Below are positions 36,502 to 49,722 of a stretch of 64,000 nt of DNA, piece by piece; position 1 is the first letter of the stretch, and each line of letters begins with the position of its first letter. The notes under the pieces are model-generated. The model made no database searches. It saw only the letters and a list, made by a program, of their open reading frames with translations, and was not told where the DNA came from. The position numbers and the translations under genes are program-made. The DNA comes from Pipra filicauda. Taxonomy: Eukaryota; Chordata; Aves; Passeriformes; Pipridae. Where the stretch lies: the NCBI RefSeq assembly GCF_003945595.2, contig NW_024104356.1, forward strand, positions 280,980 to 344,979, written 5' to 3'.

Positions 36502-39500
36502 GGCCAGCCAAGCTGTTTCTTGTGCAGCAATGCCAAACTGGTTATTTATAGCATCCTGGACTAGCATCTGCCATTTTCCCTTTTCTCACTCCCTGTGAGG
36601 TGAGAGGCATTTTCACTTTCCCCTGTTCTCTCTCTCACAATTTTGGCAGCTCCTCTCCTTGAACTTGACCAAACACAGCCAACCTCAACACAGCTGTTTG
36701 ATAAACAGAAACAGGGGCAGCAGGCCGGGCTTTGAAGAGGCTTTTGCAGAGCCATAACTGAAGGTTTGAATAATGGTGCACAGTTGGCTGAAGGCTCCTC
36801 TCATTTGGAAGGACATCAGGCACAAGCAAGAGTTCGTCAACTAATTAACAAAAATGGAGAGGAGAAAGATGCCAAGACAAACAGGAGCTTTTGAAATGGT
36901 GCTCACTTTGTGGCCACTCTTTTCAAACATTCAATTATACACATGCACATACACACATACTAAAGGAATTGCCTCATACATGTGTGTTTAAGCTAGCTTG
37001 GTATCACGCTGAGACCTTGGAGGAAGCTCTTTACAGGTCCATGCAGAAGAGAAAACATGATAGAGGTGAGAAAAATTGCCTGTTTACCCAGAGATTAGAA
37101 CATTTCACTCATCTTTCTTCTTCCACATTTTGCCTCCCTGTGTACAACTTACAGGTACAAAAAGGGGTAATGGTATTAAAGAAAATAAAATTAATAAGCA
37201 TTCAAAGTTGGGGGAAAGTGAAAACAATAAACAAACTATCTGCTATTATTTGCAAGCCTCTTGGAAATACAAAACACTGCCAAGAAATTTGCCAACTTTA
37301 CTGTGCATGCACAAGTTCCCATCCTCCTATATGGGAAGTGTTCTAGAAAAGGAAACTCCTTCCATTGGGATGGGCAGAGGAAAGTATTGTTATATTTTTT
37401 CAAATATGTTCCTTTCATTACCTGGGCTTTTAGGACTACATCAGGAAGTGAGAAAGTTTTAAAAGGAAAGGCTGATGCTCTCAAAATGGGTCAATACCCA
37501 CATTCTAGACATCTGGGACATTTAACTCAGAGCTCAGTTCTAATTTGCTACATTGGCCTTTTATGTTAGAGTCAGCCTTGGATGTCTGGTAGTAAAGGAG
37601 TTTCATCCTTGCTTATTTAGACATTATGCCTTAAAGGGGAAAAATATCTGATGAAACCCAAAGCTCATGTTAAGATATATTACCACCAAAGCATATGTTA
37701 AGCCATATCACCCTAATGAATGCCTGTTCTTACTCTTTTACATTGCTCAGTCATGTTTTCAGTATCTCTGGAAGTGGATTTCCATTCTTCCCCTTATAGC
37801 ATTTCCCACTGATCTGGGAAGCCTAACACCAGAATATTTGTCAGACTGTTTTGTTCTCTGTTCACCTGTAATTTTTTCAATGGAGGGGGGGAAATGAAAT
37901 AATGAATCCCATGACTATATTTTTTCCTCAGCTTCTAGCACAGGCAGGACCTTGAGGTTCCACAAGCAGCTAGAACAATTGCCTTCTGTGAACTTGACAG
38001 GGGATTAATTTTGCACAAGGTGTTTCTGAAAGCTTGCAAATAGTTTCTAAATTTCAAAGTCAGTGAGTACCTCTGACAATAGGTTAACAGGAGTGTCAAA
38101 GAGAGAAGGCTTGTCCTTCTTCCACGGCTGACACATTATGGTCATTTGCGGCGTGGCTTTTCAATGACACAGATCTGGTCTGGAGTTCTGGCTCCATCAC
38201 CTGATCAGCCACAGCCCCTTTGAAGGCATTTATTTCTGCTCTCGTAGTGGGTTGTGCCAGGTCCGTAGGATTCTGTCCATAATGCAAACATTTTACTTAG
38301 GACCCAGACTCCCCTCTGTATCGTGTTAAGTGCTTCCTTTGCTGAGGAAGCACAGAAACATGTTAGTGCACAGCAGGACCTAGGATCAGACTCTGCATGG
38401 ATGAGAGCTTTGTGGCTAGGCTTTCGTTTGCTCCAAGCAGTGATATTTAAAGATGTGATCAGACCTTGAAAATGTTTGGGACCCAGTGGGATTATGGGAG
38501 ACTTTCTTTGGCACCATTTGAACTGGCAGGGGAAATGTAGTATCCACCATCTGCACCAGTGGCATGGTGCCAGGAAAGGGGTTTTTTTTGGGTGGTATTC
38601 AAGAGAAAGATAAAGTTTTACCCCCTTCCAGGCCTCAGCACTGGATGTGGACACAGCCTGTGCTGACAGAAGGCAGCTTTTACTGGCACAACAGGTCATG
38701 CAGTCCAGGCCTAACACTGGCAGAAAAGATCTGAATTAGTGCCAGCAACAAAGGTGGTATTTTGGACAGTCATCTGAAAAGAAGAGGACTGGAGACCAGT
38801 GATTTGCTGAGCAGCCCTCAGATGCTAATCACTTTCATCTCCTCTAGGTATGAACTGGATTTAGCCTGGCAGTTTCTGAAGTAAAGCAATCCAAACCCCA
38901 TTACTTCCTCTCTTCACATATAAAGGTCACCCATAAAGATCACCTCGACATGCAACCCCACATGAGGGACTGAGCTCATGACATGCAAGAAGGGGCTGCA
39001 ATTTCAGAGTAATGACAAGTCTGATAGTGCCATGTTCTTGGATTGTCTCTTTGAATTTGATAATGGACTAGCAAAAATGGTTATCTAGGTACTTTCCCTC
39101 TTTCCAGGATTTATCCTGGCGACGAATTGTTTCATACACAAAATTCTTGTCTGCAAAACCAAGCAAAACTAATGCGTCATTTCTCTTTTCTATCTTCCTA
39201 ATTCCTCACTCACTGTAGTATGGCAAATGTCTTTTCAGGTATTTGAAAAACCATTGGTGTTATTTTTGAGACTGCTTTTATAAGCAGCATTCCCTTTCAG
39301 AGTAGGTGCCATACAGTGCAGAATTTTCAGTGTGTTTTCTTCTTTCTCTTGGCACAAGGAAAATTTCACTCCAGGCACCTACAGAGGTCTTGATCTGCTT
39401 TCTTTGCCGTGCATAAAATAACAATCTTTTCAAGTTTTCTTTTTAAGGTGTGCAAGACCTACTTCAAGATCCAGTTCCATTGTTGAACCAGAGTGAATTT

Positions 39501-41044
39501 CAATAAATAAACAAAACAGCTGGGAAATTTGGCTGCAGAGAGAGAATTCATGAGCAAAAACATTGGATAGAGCTCTTATCACTTCTGAAATGTGCTGGCC
39601 TTTGAGCCCTCTCAGCAGGGAAGCAAATGTAGACACCTGGAGTATACTTCTCTAGAACAGTATGTTAGAGAACCTACAGGTGACTGTCAGCCATGAAGGA
39701 CAAGTGTAAAAACCCTCACCTGTCCATAAGTCATGAGGTGTGTATGTGGTATTCAACACTGCCAAGAGATCAGTCTAAGTGTGGTTCTCTATTTACATAC
39801 ACACACAAATAGATATCAGAGTCATAATGATGCGAAAACGTAATGAAGAGACTTATTGCTGTCTCCATGTGTGATCTGGTAGCTACAAGGTAGAGAGATC
39901 TCTAAGTCTTTCACTCTCAAAGTATTTTGGAACCAACATGGTGCAGCTTGTGCAAAGTCACAAGGATTGACAAACATAGCTTAAATCATATCTGTATTTG
40001 TGTCCCTTGCAATGACTGAGATGGATGTCCTGGACACAGAGATTCTAACATGAATTTGCTAGCTTATGGGAAGCTCAGAAGCCTGTTGAGAAACATAGCA
40101 GGGACACACTATCTCCTTCTATCCCAATGGCATGACAGGCTCATCTGAAGAGAATAGGCTATAAAATGTTGCTACGGTAGGTAAGGGACACCAAAAACTT
40201 ATGTCCACCACTGTTCCTGGAGCCTTAAGATCCAGGATAAAATTCTTTGGCATTCCTCTGCCTTCATGCAGGTTATCTAGAAAGGCCAAGTGGTAAAGTA
40301 ATCGTCTGTAGAGGACTGGAAGCATTTGCTGAATGCTGACTCATGGCTTCAGTCCCCTGTTGACAAACACACAACTCTGATTCCCACTGTGTGAGATGAA
40401 AGGAGCAGAGAGATTTACACTGTGGCTACTTCTTTGACTGAGTCAACTAAATAATCTAGTACATCTATGTCTTCTCCTGTGGATAAGCCTAAACCATATT
40501 AATAAGCCATTATTTTTTGAGTAATCAAAACCAGCTAGCGTCTTCTGTCCCTCACCGACCTCTGTATGAACACTGGTTCCAAACATATGCCCAAATCTCA
40601 CATAACAAACATGACCAAGCAGTCTCTTGATGTCATTCCTGGTTTACGTAGAGCACAGCACCACAGCAATCCATTTCTCACCAGTTTGTATCTCATCTAT
40701 ATGCTCTGCCTTTATTGCTAATAATTCTTTAAAATGACTCTATGTGCATACAACAAAAAATCACTTAGCAGTGACAGCAATATGTTTGTAGTCCTGCCCC
40801 AAGGGATCTGATAGATACTTTGGTCTTTTTTTTTAAATTGTGATTTCAAAAAAACCCTACCCCAAGCCCCAAAAACTGAAACAAAAAATACCCTATGTTA
40901 CAGGAGATATATTCAGCAATCCATTGAAACTCATGGAGTGGATGATGGAACAAAATGACTCACTTTTGGGCTTTGACCAGTCCAGCAGAGATAATGTCAT
41001 TATTCAAACATGACCAGCACTTCTGTCTAGCAGACGAAGCCTGC
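36502..41044. other. Non-coding stretch, no supported gene
   Basis: About 4.5 kb without a recognised gene. Frames of 151 codons (36891-37346, plus) and 170 codons (38205-38717, minus) overlap frames in other registers and show no motif; they read as chance. Confidence 0.5.
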
Positions 41045-41135
41045 GGCATTGGAGTCAGAAGGGCTGGGTTGCTCTCCCAGTTCTGGTATTGGCTTGCTGC
41101 TGGATTCTGGACAAGTCCTTCTTCTCCATTTGGAA
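41045..41135 (+). mobile_element. MIR-like SINE relic, plus strand
   Basis: The text 'ggagtcagaagggctgggttgctctcccagttctgg' followed by 'cttgctgctggattctggacaagtccttcttctcc' keeps the order of the MIR element, with its 'cctgggttcaaatcccagctctg' block and 'gtgaccttgggcaagtcacttaacctctc' block. An A-rich stretch follows from 41140. Substitutions are many, as expected for so old an element. Confidence 0.55.
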
Positions 41136-41641
41136 AGGAAAAGAAAAAGGAAAAATAATAGCATGGGTATGGAGAATTTGGAAATCATATAAAGTAAGAG
41201 GAGCTGAGAGTAACTGCTACACAACAGTGTCTATGGAGCCACTGTGGTATGTTTGCATGGGCCCAAGCCCATGCGCGTGGGCACGGACATAGGCGGACTG
41301 CCAGGGAAGGAACTTGCTCATTGCCTTAAACTGGGCCCAAGCTCTTGTCCATGTGCATCTGCACAAATGGGATTTGTAGATGATGCCTTAGGCTACAGTC
41401 CATCACATCAAGATTTATTCCAAGTTTAGCCTGTCCTAAACCCAAGCACAGGCATTTTAAGCTTGAGCTGCAGCCAACCAACAGTGTGACGAAGCTATAA
41501 ACTATAGGGTGCCTAATTCTGTTCTCAATCTGCTCTTCACCCTGTGGTGTGGACCAAACCTCTTCGGCGACTGCTGTTGCAGGACATCTGCAGGAGACTC
41601 TCTTGCACAGATGGGTGAAGAAATTGCAGCACACGAGGAGG

Positions 41642-41643
<2 letters not shown>

Positions 41644-41694
<51 letters not shown>
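41644..41694. repeat. (GT)n microsatellite, about 50 bp
   Basis: An almost perfect GT run interrupted once by TATG near its right end. Open frames translating as V-C repeats through it are artefacts. Likely length-polymorphic. Confidence 0.97.
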
Positions 41695-43865
41695 GAGCAG
41701 CCATGAGATCCTGGTCAGCCCAGCAATTCCTTCAGGTTAGCATGGAGAATGTGACTGCAATGGGCTGGAGACCCACCAGCTGGGCTCTCAGTGGTCATTG
41801 TCAGGAGGATCTGGGCATGGTGTCAGTCACCCTGCTCCACCATGGGACTGCTGGCCACAGAAACAGTCAGCCTTAAGCAGGGTCATCCAACTGCTCAGCA
41901 GAGCCAGCTCTTGGAGCAGAGGTTTCCTCAGAGAACAGCCCTGGCTGGGCAAGTTTATCTGACTTTTTTTGCTCTGGATAAACACCAAACCTGGGTTTCA
42001 GGTTGGAGGGCTTGTTTCCCATTGAATTTGTTCTATCATGTGCTTTTCTAAAGGAATGACATTGCAAAAGATACCTTCTTCTCCTTGCTCTTAAATGCTT
42101 TTCCAGATTTGCACCATGCCAGCCCTACAGGGAGGCTTCCTACTCATATTTAAAGGCACAGTACACAGAAACCAGAATTACAGCTGTGCAGCCCACGCAC
42201 TCATGTCTGCAGGACAAACATGTGCATCAGTTGAGGAGGCAATGAACAACTTTTTTCCTTTCTTTTTTTTTTTTTTTCTTTCAGGTGCTATATGATGAAA
42301 TGGAGATATGTAAGAACCACAGGAAGTATTTATTTTAAGTACAAGCTAATGCCATGAATGTTATTTGCATTACATGACAGCCCAATGAACCACAATATGA
42401 ATAAGGAAAGGAAAAACTGGTGTTTTTCTGACAGGTAAATCTCTCTGGTGCTTTCTCAGGTTTCCTATCAATACCAATTTGCATTTCCTTGCAGACCATT
42501 AGGCATGTCAATAGGTAACAGAGAACATCAGTGAGGGTTCAGAATTGCAAGAGGGCTTGTGAGTAGATGCTGACATATTTCTGAGGGGCAGGAAGTGGGT
42601 GGATGCAGGAGCTGAGAAGGGAGGTGTTGGTCTGGCTGATATATACTTCCCTTGATGTATAGCAGGCAATTTCAGCCCATCAAAGTGAAATCAGTTCTGA
42701 AATCATGAAAACAATGTTCTCTTTGTTCAGCTGCAAAAGAAAGACGAGCAGTCAGGCAAAAGCAAAATACTCTAGCACAAATATCCTGCTGGTTATCAGG
42801 CAGATAGAAAGAATCAGGCAGAGGATAACCTCTGTTTCAAATGGTCGGGGTCCTGGAAAATATCAGCATGAGTAACTGGAGTTCATCAGCCTGTACTTAC
42901 AATTGGATAGAGAACGCTCTACCCAGACATGGAGTGTTATCTCGCATTAAGCTCTCAACCACCTGAGCACCTCAAGTGAAGTGTGATTAAGTGTCCTGCT
43001 GACCAGCTGCTCCTTCCAGCTGAGAGTAGCCTGCTTTTCAGTAGTGAGTAAAAATCACTTCTGTATAATGTCAAGTTGGCATCCTGCCAAGTCATAACCA
43101 TCCGTCCTTTTGCTCAGTGAGTCACGGACCCTCTCACAGCATCTATTGCTGGGAGGCTCACTTGGTCTCATCTGAAAGTTGCTGCCTCCCAGACATGGTC
43201 CAGGAATATCACCAGCTGATTTGGTCATAAACTCTTACTCTCACTCCCTAGGATTTCTGTGGAAGATTGCCTGGTTGTCTGCTTGCACTTTTCTCCAGCT
43301 TCACTCAGGCAATGCCTGCAGAGGAGATGTGACCATCTCAAGTGGCTGGAGTCTTCATAGGGAGAATGAAGAAAGTGAGCCAAGAGTGACCACCAACTGT
43401 GCCCACAGCAGGAGGCAATTTGGAATGCCCAGAGATACCTTCATGATGTCACTGGAAGATGAACTCATCTTATTGATTGTGTAGAGGTTAGGCAAGTAAA
43501 AAGTGACCTCTCAAAAGATGTGAGCAACAATCCCTTGTTCTCTCCTTATAATGAAAAGACCACCCACAGAGAAGGAGAAGTCATCATTTTCACTAACCAG
43601 AGGGCTAGATTAGTCTCTACTGTTCAAATTGGATGATAATTCTTCTGCATCCTAAATTACAGAGAGGATGTAACTTCTGGATTAACAGGGTTTTGACATC
43701 CCCACCCCATTGCTCACCCCTTCCCTCCAGGCAAGGATGACAGCAACAAGCACCACCCAACTCCTGCATTAAGGGTTATCCAATACAAGGAACTTCGGTG
43801 GCTATGTGAACGTGGTTTCTCTGGTATGAGAGAAGAGGCCTATTTAGATTCAAGCCAGAGTCAAC
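41695..43865. other. Non-coding stretch with one microexon-like signal
   Basis: No gene recognised. It contains a long T/C tract at 42251-42281 that ends in CAG and is followed closely by a GTAAGA donor (listed separately). Frames up to 101 codons show no motifs. Confidence 0.5.
42285..42309 (+). other. Candidate 25-nt microexon between a strong acceptor-like tract and a GTAAGA donor
   Basis: A 30-base T/C tract (42251-42281) ends in TTTCAG at 42279-42284. Twenty-five bases later comes GTAAGA at 42310-42315, a near-consensus 5' splice site. Read from 42285 the interval encodes VLYDEMEI plus one base. No neighbouring exons are recognisable and T-runs are frequent in this window, so coincidence is a serious alternative. 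Confidence 0.15.
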
Positions 43866-44140
43866 ATGACTCACTGGCTAATACATCCTTCACTGCAGGG
43901 CTCAGGAGGTCACTGCAGGTTCAAGTCTCACACCGGGACTTGGAATGGTACTTCACACTGTGGGGAAGGGAGGGGAGATGCTGAGGTCCTGGAGGTGCTT
44001 CCTATTGCAGGAGAGAGAGATTTTAATTTGAGATCCCTGCTGGCAACTCTTCCAAAGGGGCATTAATTACACCAGGGCAAATTCATCCCTGGTAGGGGCT
44101 CCTTTAGCTTCGATGTGGCTCTCATGGGGCTGATTCTCTC
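43866..44140 (+). mobile_element. tRNA-derived SINE relic with amniote-type tail, plus strand
   Basis: A TGGCTA (A-box-like) element starts at 43875 and GGTTCAAGTCT, a good B box, starts at 43919. The 44-base spacing is that of a tRNA internal promoter. The segment 'gctcaggaggtcactgcaggttcaagtctcacaccggg' reads like a decayed tRNA head. About 140 bases further on, 44072-44135 holds 'ccagggcaaattcatccctggtaggggctcc...' and then 'tctcatggggctgattctctc', which resembles the dispersed amniote block 'ggccaaattcatccctggtgtaactccattgacttcaatgg'. The two parts together fit an old SINE of about 270 bp. The family was not identified with certainty; that they form one element is inference. Confidence 0.45.
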
Positions 44141-47100
44141 GTTATTTTGGAGGAGCACTATGTGCTATTTCATTCTTTTTGTTGTTGTTGGTTTTGGTTT
44201 CTTTATTATTTTTTGGGTTTTTTGGGTGACCTGGTCTTCTGGCTCATGTCCACTCTGGCAGTCAAACTGGTTCCAGCAGCCAAAGGTGTGTGTGTTTGTA
44301 CGAGCCCTTGCAGAGTTGCTGCACAAGCTTAGGGCCTGGCTAAATGACTACTTTGTTGCTGTGTAGATTCTTTCACCTCTCTGCTAGGACTGGAGGAGTG
44401 GGGAAAGGGGTATGCAGTCCATTTGTGTCTTCACTTCCCAGCCCTATAAATTCCTAACGCAGAATAAATGACAGGAGAGACATATCTCTGCCCCCTTTCC
44501 TGCAACTTTAGCTATTTGTTGCTTTTCCATCAGCAGTTCTGATTTTAGCACTGCTCTCTCTTTCCACAGAAATGCATGAAGCTGCAGCAACTTGGGGAGC
44601 TGTTTCCAAACAGCTACAGACTCAGCAGGGGACAAGGGCTGATCAGGTATGCCCTCCCTAATGTCATTCCAAAGGTCTTGCTGGAGCTTGGTTAAATGAT
44701 CTTTTGCACAGTAATGACACCTGAGAAATGCACAGAAAAGGTGGAGAACTTTCTCAGCAAGCTCTGGTGGCTTAAGCTCCTTTTTCTTGATGAAGCAAAA
44801 GGAAGCATTCATCCCTCTAGAACAGCTTAGTTGGCAGCAAAATGGAGTCAACTCTGGGTGAAACCCAGGACTGTGTACAAGGAGGGGATGAAAGTCCTCA
44901 TTTCTGAGCAAAAGAGGTGAAAAATTGAAGGGAAGGTGAATGTCTGTGTTGTCTGATCACAGCTGAAATATTTCTGCTCTGGGAAAGGGATCTCCATGGA
45001 GTTAATTCCAAGTGGTTTGCAGCACCTGATCTTACAGCATCATCTGATAATGAGAGAAAAGTGGAAGCTGTCAGAATCTCTGTTTGTAGAAATATGCTGG
45101 AGTACGAAACAATTTTCCTTACAGGCACAACATCTCGGTGTAGAGTAACCAGTAAAAAGTATCCAACCCTCAGCTTCTGCTGCTTCTCCCTCCCAAGTGG
45201 CCCCTTTTAGCTAGATTCTCAAGATAATCCCAGTGAGCTGCTTCCATGATCACTTCGAATTTTCTTCCTTACTCTTTTTCAAGCAAATGGGGATTACCAT
45301 TCACTCCATCTGTTAGTCACCCACTAATAACTTTGAATCTATCCACTGATCAAAGTTGACAGAGGGTGAAAAGAAGTATTGTGTTCCTCCTATTATTGGG
45401 AAAATAGGCAAGTAGGGTAGAGGGAAGAGAAACCTTCTGAAGGGAGAAGTTACAGCAGGGAAAACATTATTTTTAAACACCAGAAAGTCCAGCCAAATAA
45501 CATTATACCTCAGAGTCCACACTCAGTCATTCTGTTCTTCATAGGACTGGTTGTTTCTGAAGCAGTTGCACAGTAGATTTGTCTACTTGCTGCCTGACTG
45601 TCCCAATCCTCAATTTCCTCTTAAAAATCACTGTTGCAGAACCATGGGAACAGAAATAATTCAAGAAAACAATCCAAGGGACTACCACTTTAGGAGAAAC
45701 CTTGTGTTGACCGGACTGCCAGTTCATTTCAAGAGACAACGAAGTGGGTCAAAGTCATCAGCCCTGAGGTCATTTCAATGGGGAGGAGTAAAGATGGGTC
45801 AAGTAATTTGTTTGCATTAAGTTTGTCAGTGCTCATAGATGATGCTGACTGGAGATTTAAAATCTCCCTTTTAAATCATTAGAGTGGAGGCCGGAGGTGA
45901 AACGTGATGCTGTTAATGCAATAAGATCTATTGTCAGGATTTTGCCAGACCTGTTTTCCTGTCTGATTCACCACAGGATGGATAAAGGAGATCTTCAGCA
46001 AAGCTTGCTCTGATAGAGTTAATGTATTTTACACAGAAAGCTGCCATCCCTCAAGGTCGTTTTATCTCTTAGTTACATGAATTCTAGGAAAGTAAAGTTT
46101 CTTTCCAAGTAAGTTCCTGGTTTATCCAAGTGAGGGTGTTACAGAAATTGTTGTATAGGATCCAGGTCTTTCCAGGGTATAGTGACTGTGTGTGGTGTTT
46201 AGATTTAGGCTGTGTGCTGCCAAGCTACTGACTCCCTTTTTTCTTCCTCTTTTTCCTCATCCCACTCTCTCTCCCCAGATCACAAGCCTAAGAAAAATTA
46301 ATAAGAATAATAAATAAACAGATGAAAGTGGAAACATTCCCAAGCCTGTTATCACACAGGCAGTTTCTGTCCAGACCATGCTAGTTTCACATCGAGCCTT
46401 GGAATTGTCAATTCTCATTACTTGCCAGTGTTGAGTGCGGGAGGAGAGAATTTCAATCTCTGCTTTCCAGAATCAAACCCTCTGTTTAATGCGGTGGGGA
46501 AAGTTGAGATGATATATAGGTCTCAGGGGACTTTTCCTGTGTGAAAGCTTATTATAGCTGTAACAAAACCTTCTAATCGGAACGGATTCTGTTACATGCA
46601 TGATATTCTGGTCTTGGGCAGGGTGGGGGGAAATGAGAAAAAGATGACAAAAAGCTTTAAAAGCAATTAAACATCATTCATTCCCTGCCACTTCCTCCTC
46701 ACTGCTTGCATTTGCTGTTTGCACAGAACATTTTCTCTTCTGCAATTTCCAGGGGTTTTGTAAGATCTGTAGGAGTTTTGCTGGGTCAGACTGTTGAATG
46801 ACATTGTGCAGCAAAGCAAAATTTACAAACTTGGATTCACCCACAGGAATGGAAAACTGTTTAGTGGTGTTTGAAATACGGAATCCATATTACTATAGCA
46901 AGAGAGCCTAATGGGCTATCTAAACACAATATTCATTTACAGCTGAAGACAGGGAACCACTTAAAATGGGTCATGATGTCCAAGGTAATAATAAAGTTGC
47001 AGACAGAATAAACCCAAAGACACAATCCCTGCCCAAAGCAAAGTGTCTCTGGGCCTGTGCTGGTGATGTAAATGGCTTCACTAAAGCAACTGAGAAAAAA

Positions 47101-49722
47101 ATTAGTGCCAGCCTCTCATGTAGACATCTACAAGTTGTTTTCCTGTGGCTTATCTTCAGTGAATTATATTGGCTATAAAAGAGACACAGAGGAAGCGTGA
47201 GGGGAGAAAGACAAAGATGTAAGAACATGAAGTACTCTTGCTCAACATCAGGGATTAAGTCACTATTCTGTGGTGTGTCCACTGCATTGCACTACCTCAG
47301 TTTCTTGTTCCTTGTGATGGTCCAATGGGTCAAGTCCACCTTACTGATTCCTTTGGGCATCTTACCATGCTAGGAGTGCTCTGCAGCAGGGTGGTTCACA
47401 GATCAGAAATAACACCTCTTCCGTTAGGAGAGCCTAGAAAGGAACTATATCATGCAGGGGTTCATTTTAAGATTTGGACAACAGAGCTGTGAGATAGACC
47501 TTTGGGTTTTGTAAACCTCTCTGATCATGATTTGCTGGATGAGGCTGGGCATAGTGGTGAAGAATCTACCCAATGGTTACTACCTAATGTACTGGGAGTT
47601 TTGAATACCATAGGGGCACAAGGTGAATAGGGCTGGATTACAAATGGGCTTTTCAAATTCTGATTTTACTGTGCCAATGGCTCACTGAGCCATTTCAGCT
47701 GGTGACAGATATCTGAAAGAAAGATGTCTTAGTTTATAAGCCAGTGTTTTATTTGCGCAAACCAGTCAGTTTGTATCGTCCAGAGAGGCTTATCAGGATG
47801 GGACAGTGTCACTATCAGATGCCCTTTTGGAAGGGCTGACACTCAGTTCTTGTGCCCAAACCTTAGCAGATAAGAAATAAGCTTAATGCTTTCAGAATAA
47901 GGTTCTTAGCAACTCCTCTGTTGCTTGTCTTAATGTGATCTTCCCCTGAACATTCTGTATGATTCATCAAAGCTTTTCTGGGGCAATTCCACCTCCTTAC
48001 TCTTTCTTTGCTTAAACATTTACTTGGGAAAAACATACTGCAGTACACACTACCAGTTGTTAAACTCTACTGAACTGTTGGTAGATGAAGTGCAATGAAA
48101 AGATGCTTCCAGCCTCTTTAAGATTTGGATTCCCACTTGACTCCACACTTTTGTTTACTGTAAGCTCTTCTGGGTATCATCTCTTGTTTCACGTGTCTAT
48201 CGGTTGGCATGAATTTGGGGAAAGATTAGGAAGCTCTCTCTCCAAGGGCTACTGTGATGCTACTAAAATAAAAGCTGCAAGTGTCCTGGTGTTGAGGCAA
48301 TCCTGCCACGATGATGATCCAGGAAAGAGATCAAAAATCATCTGATCCTCCCTGCTACTTATGTGATACACTGTCTGCATGCTGGGGCTTGAAGGAAGCA
48401 ATGTCATTTTCCTTCAGCTCTCCCATGGATAACTCCCCTTTTTCAGTTCTCTTCTTCCCCCTAAGAAATACAGGGCAAGGGTGGTAAAATTATAAAGTGC
48501 CTTTTAAAGCTCCTTCATGCTGTGAAATGAAACTCAGATAATGAATGTTTCCAGCCCAGCCAGAGCACTCTCTGAGGGATATTTTTATCTCCACAGTGTA
48601 AGAGATTAACTGTACATTTGTCTTAATGGTATCACCCTTTAGTGTTAATGGAAGCTATGTGTGTAAATCCCTGACCATCCCAATGAGAATACACATTGAA
48701 TGATCACAATAAATCAAAGTAAATGGAAGACCCCTGCAGAACAAATTCATCCCCAGAGCAACTCCTGAGGCTTTTGGGAAGCTTATACCAAGCAGTCACA
48801 GCAAGAACAAACACTGTAGACCATGTCACCTGCTTTATGATTTCTAAGTACTCATAATGATGATACTTCCAGTTTGAATATGGCAATTTGATCTTCTAAA
48901 ATGATTTGCAAAGGAAAAACATACGATGTTGGGTTGTTTTGGGATCTCTATAGTATTTGGAGAAATGGACTCACTTGTTTTTTTTATTGAAAGGTTTACA
49001 TATGGACATGCTTGTAATTTACAAATGTGTATTCTTTCTGGCCTACTTTCCTCTCAGAATTGAAAATGAAGGTCTAAAAAAAGTGATGCGTACTGGAGAA
49101 AGGAAAATACGTTTGTTTTCAACTGCCTAGAACTCTTTGGACTGATGAAATTTTGTGAAAATAGGTCCATTTTAAACACAAACCTATTAAATTCTCAGCA
49201 ACAACTCCAATTCCCTTTTCCAAGAAACACAGGCAAGAGAGACATAAAAGAATAAAGAGACATAGTGTTCCTGTGTGTGGAAAGTAGAAACAAATATCAC
49301 ACAGTATAATATATAAAGTCTTTTGTGCTTCACTTAAGCACTATGGAAGTGAAAGACAGACAACCATTGTCCTTTTCTAATTTGCAGATTTTTTTTTTAG
49401 GTGAGGGACAGTAACTTAAAGAACACTGATGAAAACAGGGATGACTGTAAGACAAGAAATGAATTTCTTCTTCCAAAAGAATCTGTAACCATCCATATGC
49501 AGAGACTACCTAGAATTATATTTCAGACTTCATCAGCAACTCTGTGTTTCTTGAAAAATACATTAATTCCTATTGCTTACATTTCCCAAGTAGAATGCTT
49601 GAGCAGAAAAATGAGAACGGGGAATATATTTTTCTGGTTTTCATTGTGAAACAGAGCAAAATACAGAAGGGAAGACAGAGAACACTGTTAACTAAAAAGT
49701 GGAAATATCAGTACTTGAGTTG
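44141..49722. other. Non-coding stretch, one minus-strand frame worth noting
   Basis: About 5.6 kb. A minus-strand open frame at 44444-44911 follows an acceptor-like tract (listed separately). Otherwise there are only short overlapping frames and ordinary sequence; no repeats are recognised. Confidence 0.5.
44444..44903 (-). other. Minus-strand exon-like open frame, unrecognised
   Basis: Read on the minus strand, a pyrimidine-rich run ends in TTTTGCTCAG just before 44903, a good acceptor-like sequence. The frame then stays open for about 153 codons to a TAG at 44444-44446. The translation has a helix-prone middle (ELKPPELAEKVLHLF..., later LSPAESVAVWKQLPKLLQL) rich in L, K and E. No homologue is known to me. 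The frame carries no early ATG, so it would need an upstream exon to the right. Several frames of this length occur by chance in this window, so confidence is low. Confidence 0.18.

Noticed and set aside
38205..38717. 170-codon minus-strand frame
   Set aside because: No motif, cysteine- and serine-rich chance-like composition, no splice or start signals.
41509..41876. Three overlapping frames with V-C repeats
   Set aside because: Produced by translation through the GT microsatellite.
43919..43929. Functional tRNA gene
   Set aside because: B-box and spacing fit, but the acceptor and anticodon arms do not pair and no terminator T-run follows; a SINE relic explains it better.
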